A DNA stretch of 64,000 nucleotides from Pseudomonas sp. FP453 (GTDB lineage Bacteria; Pseudomonadota; Gammaproteobacteria; Pseudomonadales; Pseudomonadaceae): positions 5,398,501 to 5,462,500 of the forward strand of contig NZ_CP117435.1 of NCBI RefSeq assembly GCF_030687495.1, in the 5' to 3' direction. Of this stretch, positions 17,479-25,584 are shown piece by piece. The stretch's first letter is position 1. Each line of letters begins with the position of its first letter. Both the position numbers and the translations under genes were made by a program. Under the pieces are notes generated by a model that worked only from the letters and a program-made list of their open reading frames with translations, was not told the origin of the DNA and did no database searches.

Positions 17479-18357
17479 CTACCTACGCCGCTGCTGCCAG
17501 GCAGCGGCCAGCCCGCTCATGCAGATCACCCCGATGCCGACCACCGTGGTCACATCGGGGGTATGGTTGAACACCAGCCAGCCCAACAACCCCGCAAACA
17601 CGATCTGGCAATAGCCGAACGGCGCCAGCAAGGCCGGCGCCGCGAAGCGGAACGCCTGGGTCAACAGCAAATGCGCGGTCATCCCGCAGGTGCCCAGCGC
17701 CAGCATCAACACACCGTGCCACAGCGTCGGGATCTGCCAGAAGAACGGCACCAGCGCACTCATCACCAAGGTATTGCACAGGCCGGCGAAGAAGTTGCTG
17801 GTGGTTGGTGTGTCGTATTGGCTGAGGATGCGCGTGAGCAACTGGTAGAAGCAGAAGAACAGCGCCGAACACAGCGGCAGCAGCACCGCCGGGGTGAACA
17901 GCTCGCCGCCGGGGTGGATGATGATCAACACGCCGACAAACCCGCAGATCACCGCCAGCCACTGGCCGCGCGTGACGTGCTCGCCGAGCAGCGGCACCGA
18001 GAGGGCTGTCACCAGGATCGGCGCGAGGAAGTTCACCGCCGTGGCTTCTGCCAGGGGGATGTAATGCAACGCCGCCGTAAAGAACAGGCTGGTGCCCAAC
18101 AGGCACAACGCCCGCACCACCTGCATGCCCGGCCGTTTGCTGCGCAGCACGCGAAGGCCCGATTGCGGCAGGAAAATCCCGGCCATCAGCAAGGTGTGCA
18201 CCAGGTAGCGCGCCCACACCACCATCACGATCGGGTAGAACCCGGCGAGGTATTTGGACAAGGCGTCGTGGCTGGAGAACAGGAAAGTGGCCACCACAAT
18301 CAGCAAAATGCCTTTGAAGGGGTGGTTGACGCCGGAGAGAGGAGTGCTGACGGTCAT
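17479..18357 (-). CDS. DMT-family (EamA) transporter
   Basis: A 292-residue membrane protein with about ten helices in two EamA repeats: the first begins HPFKGILLIVVATFLFSSHD, the second after the GELFTPAVLLPLCSALFF segment. Substrate unknown; relatives export amino acids or other metabolites. The start at 18357 is preceded by AAGAGAAC; another in-frame ATG lies five codons upstream. It converges with the quinate-cluster transporter, with one base between the two reading frames. Confidence 0.85.
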   Translation of the reverse strand: MTVSTPLSGVNHPFKGILLIVVATFLFSSHDALSKYLAGFYPIVMVVWARYLVHTLLMAGIFLPQSGLRVLRSKRPGMQVVRALCLLGTSLFFTAALHYIPLAEATAVNFLAPILVTALSVPLLGEHVTRGQWLAVICGFVGVLIIIHPGGELFTPAVLLPLCSALFFCFYQLLTRILSQYDTPTTSNFFAGLCNTLVMSALVPFFWQIPTLWHGVLMLALGTCGMTAHLLLTQAFRFAAPALLAPFGYCQIVFAGLLGWLVFNHTPDVTTVVGIGVICMSGLAAAWQQRRR

Positions 18358-18540
18358 TGAGTTCTCTTGCATGACGGGCTGAACGCGGGCTGCTCAACCC
18401 GGTAATCTAGCAGCCGGGCCTGCGTCTGCCCCAAGAGCATAACCAAACACTGTGCGAACAGCGCACTAAATCACCGGATTCGAGTCCAACGTCCCACGTT
18501 CGCCCGTACGTTGCGCACTTTTTAACCAAGGCCTGCCGCT

Positions 18541-18954
18541 ATGAAAAAAACCCTGTTCGTTCTGTCTGCCGTCGCCCTGCTTGCCGCTTGCAACCAGGAA
18601 GCCAAGGAAGCACCAAAACCCGCGCCCGCCTCCGTGCAAGCGACGCTGGTGCCAGCAACCCCGCCCACCGACCAATGGGTCGGCAAGTGGGTGGGCGTCG
18701 AGGGCCTGCACCTGACCATCGCCAAGGACGACAGCATCGGCCGGGGTCACTACCTCCTCACCATGCAATACGGCCTCGACGCCGACGACTCGGGCACCTT
18801 CAAAGGTGAAGCCGCCGAAGACGGCATCGCCTTCACCCGCCCGGACGGCCCGCAACTGCTGCGCGCCGGTGACGGCGAAGCCACCGGCCTGAAGTGGCTG
18901 GCGGATAAAAAGGACTGCCTGATCGTGGCAACCGGCGAAGGCTACTGCCGCTAA
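18541..18954 (+). CDS. Putative small lipoprotein
   Basis: A 137-residue protein with a lipobox (AVALLAAC, lipidated Cys at 17) followed by a Pro/Ala-rich linker and a compact domain (TDQWVGKWVGVEGLHLTIA to the C-terminal KKDCLIVATGEGYCR). The two late cysteines may form a disulfide. No family is recognised with certainty; lipocalin-like or META-like folds would fit the GKWVG...L.I pattern. It lies 57 bases before the ypfJ-like gene in the same direction. Confidence 0.8.
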   Translation: MKKTLFVLSAVALLAACNQEAKEAPKPAPASVQATLVPATPPTDQWVGKWVGVEGLHLTIAKDDSIGRGHYLLTMQYGLDADDSGTFKGEAAEDGIAFTRPDGPQLLRAGDGEATGLKWLADKKDCLIVATGEGYCR

Positions 18955-19011
18955 TAACGTCCATACTCATCCCACTTACTTGTAGGACCGTTCACCGAGA
19001 GGATTGCCCCC

Positions 19012-19899
19012 ATGCTATGGAAAAAAGGCCGACGCAGCGACAACGTGGTGGATGCCCGCGATGACAGTGGCGGCGGCGGTGGCGGCATGCGCTTTGGCGG
19101 TGGCAAGGGCCTGAGCCTGACCGCCATCGTGCTGATCGTCGGCATTGGCTGGCTGACCGGCCAGGACCCGTTGCAGATCCTCGGCCAGCTCACCGGCCAG
19201 ATGGAGCAGGCGCCGTCGGTCAGCACCCAGACGCGCCAGGCGCCGCCGGCCAACGATGAGCAGGCGGATTTTGTCCGCGCGGTGCTCGGCGATACCGAAG
19301 ACACCTGGGCCCAGGTGTTCCAGGAAAACGGCCTGGCCTACAAGAACCCGAAACTGATCCTGTTCCGCGGCCGGGTGAATTCCGCTTGCGGTGGGGCCAC
19401 ATCGGCCAGCGGCCCGTTCTATTGCCCGGCAGACCAGCAGGTGTACCTGGACCTGGATTTCTTCCGCGAAATGTCCCAACGCTTCCAGGCTGCGGGCGAC
19501 TTCGCCCAGGCCTACGTGATCGCCCACGAAGTCGGGCACCATGTGCAGACGTTGCTGGGTATCTCGTCGAAAATCCAGGCCGCACGCCAGCAGGGCCGGC
19601 AGATGCAGGGCGACGGCGGCCTGCTGGTACGCCAGGAACTGCAAGCCGACTGCTTCGCCGGGGTGTGGGCCAACCGCGCGCAAAAACGCCTGAACTGGCT
19701 GGAACCCGGCGACATCGAAGAAGCCCTGAACGCGGCCAACGCCATCGGCGATGACCGTTTGCAGCAACAGGGTCAGGGCCGCGTGGTGCCGGACTCGTTT
19801 ACCCACGGCACCTCGGCGCAGCGCGTACGCTGGTTCAAGACCGGCTTCGCCCAGGGCCAGATCACTCAATGCGATACCTTTTCCGCCAAGAGTCTTTAA
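19012..19899 (+). CDS. ypfJ: Neutral zinc metallopeptidase, YpfJ family
   Basis: A 295-residue protein with one N-terminal membrane helix (LSLTAIVLIVGIGWLTG) after a Gly-rich cytoplasmic stretch, and a periplasmic peptidase domain. The zinc-binding motif is HEVGHH at residues 172-177, with the third ligand expected in RQELQADCFAG. Cysteines in NSACGG and PFYCPA are typical of the family. The biological substrate is unknown. The stop is adjacent to the next gene's ATG, so the two are probably co-translated. Confidence 0.92.
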   Translation: MLWKKGRRSDNVVDARDDSGGGGGGMRFGGGKGLSLTAIVLIVGIGWLTGQDPLQILGQLTGQMEQAPSVSTQTRQAPPANDEQADFVRAVLGDTEDTWAQVFQENGLAYKNPKLILFRGRVNSACGGATSASGPFYCPADQQVYLDLDFFREMSQRFQAAGDFAQAYVIAHEVGHHVQTLLGISSKIQAARQQGRQMQGDGGLLVRQELQADCFAGVWANRAQKRLNWLEPGDIEEALNAANAIGDDRLQQQGQGRVVPDSFTHGTSAQRVRWFKTGFAQGQITQCDTFSAKSL

Positions 19900-20874
19900 A
19901 TGAATAAACGATTGGGATTGCTGCTGGGCCTGTTAGTCAGTTGTTCAACCTGGGCGGCCGGACACGGCGCCAAGGAAGCCAGTCTTGATCGATTCCCCCT
20001 GGAGGCCGGCGACCTCAGCGTCGGCCTGAGCCAGGATTGGCGCCAGCCGCTACCCGACGTGACCCGTGCGCTGATCATCGTGCACGGTCGCCTGCGCGAT
20101 GCGCAGACCTACCTGGAAAGTGGCGAAAAGGCCGCCGAAAATGCCGGACAAGGCGCCAGCACCCTGGTCATCGCCCCGCGTTTTCTGATCGAGTCGGATG
20201 CGCAGCATGAGCATCTGGACAAGCAGATCCTGCGCTGGACCGACAATGGCTGGATGGCCGGCGAGCCGTCCACCGGCCCGGGCCACATCAGTTCCTACGG
20301 CGCACTCGACCAAATCATCAAGCACTTGGGCAACCGCAAGCTGTTCCCGGCGCTGAAGGAAATCGTGGTGGCCGGACATTCCGGTGGCGGCCAGGTGGTG
20401 CAGCGCTTTGCCCTCACCAGCCACGACCATCCGAAGCTGCAAACCGAAGGCATCGGCCTGCGGTATGTGGTGGCGAATCCTTCGTCCTACGCCTACTTCA
20501 GCCCGCAGCGGCCAATGAAATTCGATGCGGCCAGTTGCCCGGGTTTCAACGACTGGAAATACGGCATGCGGAACTTGCCGACCTATGCCAAGGGCCAGAG
20601 CCCGGCGCAGCTTGAGCAGGCTTACGTGTCACGCGACGTCACTTACCTGCTGGGCCAGCAGGACACCGACCCGAATCATCACGCGCTGGATAAAGGCTGC
20701 GAGGCCGAAACCCAGGGTGCGTATCGGTTGATTCGTGGGCACAACTATTTTGACTACCTCAAGCAGCGGCATCCGCAGTTGGGGCATCGGTTGGTTGAGG
20801 TGCCGGGGGTGGGGCATAACGGGGATGGGATGTTTACGTCGCCGCAGGGGCAGAAGGTGTTGTTTGCCCAATAA
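19900..20874 (+). CDS. Exported alpha/beta hydrolase
   Basis: A 324-residue protein with a signal peptide (MNKRLGLLLGLLVSCSTWAA) and an alpha/beta-hydrolase fold: oxyanion strand ALIIVHGRLRDA, nucleophile elbow GHSGGG, and a late His in PGVGHNGDGMF. The Cys in VSC could be a lipidation site but the box is poor. Substrate unknown; it starts directly after the ypfJ-like gene. The GC-poor synonymous use at the 3' end (many GGG and TTG codons) differs from the 5' half but shows no frame break. Confidence 0.85.
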   Translation: MNKRLGLLLGLLVSCSTWAAGHGAKEASLDRFPLEAGDLSVGLSQDWRQPLPDVTRALIIVHGRLRDAQTYLESGEKAAENAGQGASTLVIAPRFLIESDAQHEHLDKQILRWTDNGWMAGEPSTGPGHISSYGALDQIIKHLGNRKLFPALKEIVVAGHSGGGQVVQRFALTSHDHPKLQTEGIGLRYVVANPSSYAYFSPQRPMKFDAASCPGFNDWKYGMRNLPTYAKGQSPAQLEQAYVSRDVTYLLGQQDTDPNHHALDKGCEAETQGAYRLIRGHNYFDYLKQRHPQLGHRLVEVPGVGHNGDGMFTSPQGQKVLFAQ

Positions 20875-20899
20875 CAACTGAAGAAACCCAATCAAAAAT

Positions 20900-20986
20900 G
20901 TGGGAGCTGGCTTGCCTGCGATTGCGGTGGGTCAGCTGAACATATTTCAACTGACCGTTAGCTATCGCAGGCAAGCCAGCTCCCAC
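20900..20986. repeat. REP inverted pair (REPIN)
   Basis: Standard pair with GTGGGAGCTGGCTTGCCTGC outside-facing on both ends, between the convergent hydrolase and HAD genes. Confidence 0.95.
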
Positions 20987-21007
20987 ATTTGATCTGCAGA
21001 GGCCTAT

Positions 21008-21595
21008 CTAGATCATCCGGCGCAAGGCCGCGCAATCCTCAGCATGCCAGTCGACAAGCGCCGGCCACGGGTTCTCCGGCAAATTCACCAACACCGTGCG
21101 CGTCCCCGCCGCCCGGCCGCAATCCAGGTCAAAGCGGTAATCCCCCACCATCACCATCTCGCCGGGCGCCACATCCCACGCCGCCGCCAGTTTCAACAAT
21201 CCATCAGGATCCGGCTTCGGCTTGGCATCATCACGCCCCAGTACATCTTCGATGGCAAAGCAGTCCGCCAAGCCAATCGCCTCCAGAGTGATGTGTGCCA
21301 GTTCCCGCGCATTACGCGTCAGGATGCCCAAGCGATAACCACGCCCGGCCAGCTCACGCACCAGTTCCACGGCGCCCTCTGCAGCCACCGAACCCAGCGC
21401 CAGCTCGCGCTCATGTTCCAGCAACCACGCATGCTTGGCCGCCGCAACCTCCTGGGGCAAAGCCGCCAGGTGGGTGAGGATGTCGTCCTCAGGCGGAATC
21501 TCCAGCGCCTCGCGAATCGCCGCAAAATCATGCACGGCCACCGTCAGGGTGCCGTCCATGTCGAACACCCAATGTTTAACGTCTGACAGGCTCAT
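21008..21595 (-). CDS. HAD-family phosphatase
   Basis: A 195-residue haloacid-dehalogenase-like hydrolase. The four motifs are visible: FDMDGTLT (nucleophile Asp), LTRN (motif II), KPKPDPDGL (Lys) and VGDYRFDLDCG (metal Asp). The small helical cap places it with phosphoglycolate-phosphatase-like subfamily IA enzymes; the substrate is not evident. The start at 21595 overlaps the tesB stop by four bases, so the two are translationally coupled. Confidence 0.9.
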   Translation of the reverse strand: MSLSDVKHWVFDMDGTLTVAVHDFAAIREALEIPPEDDILTHLAALPQEVAAAKHAWLLEHERELALGSVAAEGAVELVRELAGRGYRLGILTRNARELAHITLEAIGLADCFAIEDVLGRDDAKPKPDPDGLLKLAAAWDVAPGEMVMVGDYRFDLDCGRAAGTRTVLVNLPENPWPALVDWHAEDCAALRRMI

Positions 21596-22461
21596 GCCCA
21601 ATCCTTGCGATGGCGGATCAAGCCTTCCTGGGTCACCGACGCCACCAGTTGCCCGGCGCGGTTGTACACGCTGCCTCGGGAGAAGCCACGGGAATTGCCG
21701 GCCCACGGGCTGTCCATGGCGTAGAGCAACCAGTCGTCCGCGCGCAGGTCGGCGTGGAACCACAGCGCGTGGTCGAGGCTGGCGACCTGCATGTCTTTCT
21801 GCCACACGGTCTTGCCATGGGGCAGCAGCGAGGTGGTCAGCAAGCCGAAATCCGAGGCGTAGGCCAGCAGGTATTTATGCAGCGCAGGCGTGTCGGCCAG
21901 GGCGCCATCGGCACGAAACCATACGTACTTGACCGGGTCGGACGGCTGCGGGTTGAACGGGTCTTTTTCGGTGACCGGGCGCACTTCGATGGGCTTGGGG
22001 CACAGCAGCTTGTCGCGCATGTGCTCGGGGATCAGGTGCGCGCGTTGCTGGGTCAGCTCCAGCTCTGACGGCAGGTTTTCCGGGCCGACCACCACGGGCA
22101 TGGTGCTCTGGTGCGAAAAGCCCTCTTCGTCGTACTGGAACGAGGCGCTGCAGGTGAAGATCGGGTGGCCCTTCTGGATCGCGGTGACGCGGCGCGTGCT
22201 GAAGCTGCCGCCATCACGTACGCGGTCCACCGAATACACCACCGGCAATTTTGCATCGCCGGGGCGCAGGAAATAACCATGCAGGGAGTGCACGTGCCGC
22301 GCTTCTTCTACGGTCTGGCTGGCAGCCGACAGCGACTGGCCGAGCACCTGGCCGCCGAACAGTTGGCGAAAACCCAGGTCCTGGCTGCGGCCGCGAAAGA
22401 GGTTTTCCTCGATCGGCTCCAGGGTCAGCAGGTCCACCAGATCTTCCAATACTTGGCTCAT
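21592..22461 (-). CDS. tesB: Acyl-CoA thioesterase II
   Basis: A 289-residue double-hotdog enzyme that hydrolyses medium- and long-chain acyl-CoA. Family segments are ENLFRGRSQDLGFRQLFGGQ, HSLHGYFLRPGD, the HQSTMP region and LDHALWFHAD near the end, where the catalytic Asp of the TesB triad lies. Length matches E. coli TesB (286). Start chosen from conservation at MSQVLEDLVDLLTLEPI. It forms a two-gene unit with the HAD gene. Confidence 0.95.
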   Translation of the reverse strand: MSQVLEDLVDLLTLEPIEENLFRGRSQDLGFRQLFGGQVLGQSLSAASQTVEEARHVHSLHGYFLRPGDAKLPVVYSVDRVRDGGSFSTRRVTAIQKGHPIFTCSASFQYDEEGFSHQSTMPVVVGPENLPSELELTQQRAHLIPEHMRDKLLCPKPIEVRPVTEKDPFNPQPSDPVKYVWFRADGALADTPALHKYLLAYASDFGLLTTSLLPHGKTVWQKDMQVASLDHALWFHADLRADDWLLYAMDSPWAGNSRGFSRGSVYNRAGQLVASVTQEGLIRHRKDWA

Positions 22462-22499
22462 AGAGCAACTCCTACAATCTATGGGGCATTCCGGGCTGC

Positions 22500-23069
22500 T
22501 TATCCGTGCAGCGTGTCCAACCATTGGGCGCGGGTGATGCGGTACAACACATGATGGCGCAGCGGGTCATCGGCTGCGACCTTGGGGTGTGCAAAATCTG
22601 CCTGGGGATCGTAATGCATACCGATGGCCTGCATGACTTTTTGTGAGGGCATGTTGGCTTCGGTGGTGAAAGCGACGATTTCATCCAGTTGCAAGCGATC
22701 GAATCCCGCGCGTAATGCAGTCCAGGCCGCCTCGCTCGCGTAACCCAGGCCCCAGTGCTCGCGGGCCAGGCGCCAGCCGATCTCGACCGCCGGGGTGAAC
22801 GCCGCGTCAAAGCCGACATTCAGCAGCCCGGTGAGGCCGATGAACTCGCCTGTATCCTTGCGCTGCAAGGCCCACAGGCCAAAGCCGTATTCGGCGAAGT
22901 GGCCACGGATCCGCCCGATCAGCGCGGCGCTTTCCAGGTGGCTCAACTTGGCCGGGAAGTAGCGCATCACCTGGTCGTCGGCGCACATGCGCGCAAACTC
23001 CGGCAGGTCGCTGTCGCGCCATTGGCGCAGCACCAGCCGTGCGCTTTCCAGTTCGAGTATCGGCTCCAT
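22500..23069 (-). CDS. GNAT acetyltransferase, RimJ/RimL type
   Basis: A 189-residue protein of the Acetyltransf_3 group. It starts with the typical ESARLVLRQWRDSDLPEFA, and the acetyl-CoA-binding part is EHWGLGYASEAAWTAL, followed by EANMPSQKVMQAIGM. Target unknown: relatives acetylate ribosomal protein N-termini, antibiotics or small amines. It diverges from the deacetylase gene across 75 bases. Confidence 0.9.
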   Translation of the reverse strand: MEPILELESARLVLRQWRDSDLPEFARMCADDQVMRYFPAKLSHLESAALIGRIRGHFAEYGFGLWALQRKDTGEFIGLTGLLNVGFDAAFTPAVEIGWRLAREHWGLGYASEAAWTALRAGFDRLQLDEIVAFTTEANMPSQKVMQAIGMHYDPQADFAHPKVAADDPLRHHVLYRITRAQWLDTLHG

Positions 23070-23144
23070 GGGTCCCCTCCCTTGCGATGTGCGTGAGTGT
23101 ACAACGCGGGTAAGATCCGTCGCAGGTTCCCATCAGAAAATCCC

Positions 23145-24065
23145 ATGCCTTTGCCACTGATCTACCACGACGACTACAGCCCCGAGTTCCCGGCGGACCA
23201 CCGCTTCCCCATGGACAAGTTCCGCCTGTTGCGTGACCACCTCGTGTCCAGCGGGTTGACCGAGGACAGCCAACTGCTGCGCCCGCAGTTGTGCCCACCC
23301 GAGATCCTGGCCCTGGCCCACGATCCTGGCTACATCGCACGCTACATGGGCGGCGAATTGTCCCGCGAAGACCAGCGCCGCCTCGGCCTGCCGTGGAACG
23401 AAGCCCTCGCCCGGCGCACCGTGCGTGCGGTCGGCGGCTCCATCCTCGCCGCCGAACAGGCGCTGGAGCACGGCCTCGCCTGCCACCTGGCCGGTGGCAC
23501 CCACCACGCCCACTACGATTACCCGGCCGGCTTCTGCATCTTCAATGACCTCGCGGTGATCAGCCATTACCTGCTGGCCAGCGGCCGGGTCAACCGCGTG
23601 CTGATCTTCGACTGCGACGTGCACCAGGGTGATGGCACCGCACGCATCCTCCACGACACGCCGGACGCCATCACCGTGTCGCTGCACTGCGAAAAAAACT
23701 TCCCCGCGCGCAAGGCCCAGAGTGATTGGGATATCCCGCTGCCCATGGGCATGGGCGACGGAGATTACCTCAAGGTGGTGGACGACGCGCTCAACTACCT
23801 GCTGCCGCTCTACCAGCCAGACCTGGTGCTGTACGACGCCGGCGTCGATGTGCACAAGGACGACGCCCTCGGTTACCTCAAACTGACAGACCAAGGCGTC
23901 GCCGCCCGCGATGAAAGCGTGATGCGCCACTGCCTGGGCCGCGATATCCCGGTGATGGGCGTGATCGGCGGCGGCTACAGCAAGGACCGCCCTGCCCTGG
24001 CCCGTCGCCACGGCATCCTGCACCACAGCGCACAGCGGGTGTGGGCGTCATCAGGCTGTCATTAA
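23145..24065 (+). CDS. Histone-deacetylase-like hydrolase
   Basis: A 306-residue member of the arginase/deacetylase superfamily (AcuC/HDAC-like). Catalytic and zinc residues are visible: the paired His in GGTHHAHYDYPAGFCIFND, Asp and His in DCDVHQGDGTA, and Asp in YDAGVDVHKDD. Bacterial relatives act on acetylated polyamines or lysines. The start at 23145 gives MPLPLIYHDDYSPEFPADH, the usual N-terminus; the frame stays open 16 codons upstream. Confidence 0.92.
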   Translation: MPLPLIYHDDYSPEFPADHRFPMDKFRLLRDHLVSSGLTEDSQLLRPQLCPPEILALAHDPGYIARYMGGELSREDQRRLGLPWNEALARRTVRAVGGSILAAEQALEHGLACHLAGGTHHAHYDYPAGFCIFNDLAVISHYLLASGRVNRVLIFDCDVHQGDGTARILHDTPDAITVSLHCEKNFPARKAQSDWDIPLPMGMGDGDYLKVVDDALNYLLPLYQPDLVLYDAGVDVHKDDALGYLKLTDQGVAARDESVMRHCLGRDIPVMGVIGGGYSKDRPALARRHGILHHSAQRVWASSGCH

Positions 24066-24066
24066 G

Positions 24067-24085
24067 TTGTGGGCGTTACCCACAA
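24067..24085. terminator. Hairpin after the deacetylase gene
   Basis: TTGTGGG-CGTTA-CCCACAA is a perfect seven-base stem starting one base after the stop codon. There is no T run, so termination would be weak or rho-assisted; it could also only stabilise the mRNA end. Confidence 0.5.
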
Positions 24086-24101
24086 TGCCTGTGGAACGGC
24101 C

Positions 24102-24684
24102 TGTGGATAACTTGAGCGTAAGCCTCTGTGAGCCAGTAACTGTATAGCTTGTAGGAAGCTGTACATTTTTTGATCAGTCGTTTGTGTTCTCGTCGGGTAG
24201 AATGCTCGCCCTGTTTAGTCGACCGTAGCCCTTGCCATGCCCCAGACCCCACCTCAACACGTCGCCATCATCGGCGGCGGCCCTGCCGGGCTGATGGCCG
24301 CCGAAGTCTTGAGCCAGGCGGGGCTACGCGTGGATGTGTACGACGGCATGCCTTCCGTGGGGCGAAAATTCCTGCTGGCCGGCGTGGGCGGCATGAACAT
24401 TACCCATTCCGAGGCTTACCCGGCTTTCCTGTCGCGCTATGCCGAACGTGCACCGCACATGGCCCCGCTGCTGCGTGGGTTTGGCGCCGAGGCGTTGTGC
24501 GAATGGATACACGGCCTGGGTATCGAAACCTTTGTCGGCACCTCCGGCCGGGTGTTTCCTACCGACATGAAAGCCGCGCCGCTGTTGCGCGCCTGGCTCA
24601 AGCGCCTGCGGGACCAGGGCGTGGTTATCCACACCCGCCATCGCTGGACGGGCTGGAATGCCAGCGGTGATTTACTTATCCACA
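24102..24684. other. Three perfect DnaA-box 9-mers
   Basis: TTATCCACA occurs at 24102-24110 (as TGTGGATAA), 24625-24633 and 24676-24684, with a near match TGTCCACA just after. The first is intergenic, the other two lie inside the flavoprotein gene. I found no other perfect copy in the window by eye. Confidence 0.4.
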
Positions 24685-25463
24685 GTCCCGACGGCGAGAA
24701 AACTGTCCACAGCGATGCGGTGCTGCTGGCCCTCGGCGGCGGCAGTTGGTCGCGCCTGGGCTCTGACGGCGCCTGGCTCAAGTTGCTGGAAGACCGAGGT
24801 GTATGCAATGTGCCGCTGCAACCCAGCAACTGCGGGTTCGAGGTGTCGGCCTGGAGTGAATTGATGGTCAGCAAATTCGCTGGCGCACCGTTGAAGAATG
24901 TCGCGATCGGCCTGAGTGACGACAAACTCCGGCTCGGCGAGTGCGTGGTCACCGCCACCGGTATCGAGGGCAGCCTGATCTACGCCCTGTCGGCACCGAT
25001 TCGTGAAGCGATCAACCAAACCGGCTCGGCCACGGTGCATATCGACCTGTTGCCGAGCAAGCCTGTGGACAAGATTCAAGCCGCGCTGGCCAAACCCCGT
25101 GGTTCGCGTTCGATGAGCAAGCATTTGCACAGCCAGTTGGGGCTGGATGGCGTCAAGGCAGCGCTGTTGCGCGAGCTGGCGCCTGCCGAACACTTCAACG
25201 ATCCAATGCTGCTAGCCGCCGCAATCAAGGCCCTGCCGCTGCCCCTGGTGAAAACCCGGCCAATGGACGAAGCGATCAGCACCGCTGGCGGCGTGCCGTT
25301 CGAAGCGCTGGATGAGCGCTTGATGCTCAAGCAATTGCCCGGGGTGTTTTGTGCGGGGGAGATGCTGGACTGGGAAGCGCCGACGGGCGGGTATTTGCTG
25401 ACGGGGTGTTTTGCCAGCGGGCGAGCGGCTGGGCGGGGGATGGTGGAGTGGCTTAAGCGCTGA
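24237..25463 (+). CDS. FAD-dependent flavoprotein, TIGR03862/BaiN (HI0933) type
   Basis: A 408-residue oxidoreductase-like protein. It has the N-terminal dinucleotide-binding motif VAIIGGGPAGLMAAEVL, the family motif GRKFLLAGVGGMNITHSE, and a C-terminal FAD motif around TAGGVPFEAL and GEMLDWEAPTGGYLL. Substrate unknown; some relatives reduce bile-acid intermediates, but that activity should not be assumed here. The gene stands alone. Confidence 0.88.
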   Translation: MPQTPPQHVAIIGGGPAGLMAAEVLSQAGLRVDVYDGMPSVGRKFLLAGVGGMNITHSEAYPAFLSRYAERAPHMAPLLRGFGAEALCEWIHGLGIETFVGTSGRVFPTDMKAAPLLRAWLKRLRDQGVVIHTRHRWTGWNASGDLLIHSPDGEKTVHSDAVLLALGGGSWSRLGSDGAWLKLLEDRGVCNVPLQPSNCGFEVSAWSELMVSKFAGAPLKNVAIGLSDDKLRLGECVVTATGIEGSLIYALSAPIREAINQTGSATVHIDLLPSKPVDKIQAALAKPRGSRSMSKHLHSQLGLDGVKAALLRELAPAEHFNDPMLLAAAIKALPLPLVKTRPMDEAISTAGGVPFEALDERLMLKQLPGVFCAGEMLDWEAPTGGYLLTGCFASGRAAGRGMVEWLKR

Positions 25464-25481
25464 GATTAGTGGTGGATTCGA

Positions 25482-25560
25482 TGCCGCTATCGCTGGCAAG
25501 CCAGCTCCCACATTTGACGGTGTTCACACATCAAAATGTGGGAGCTGGCTTGCCTGCGAT
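25482..25560. repeat. Two REP elements, GTGGG ends facing inward
   Basis: GCTATCGC...GCCAGCTCCCAC (25482-25512) and GTGGGAGCTGGCTTGCCTGC (25538-25560) are inverted but in the opposite order to the usual REPIN. The spacer is nearly the same as the one at 49944-49970. Confidence 0.9.
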
Positions 25561-25584
25561 GAGGCCATCAGCTACAGCGCAAAA

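Noticed and set aside
24237..25463. Bile-acid or xenobiotic reductase function for the BaiN-like flavoprotein
   Set aside because: The family name comes from one gut bacterium; nothing in the gene context supports this substrate here.
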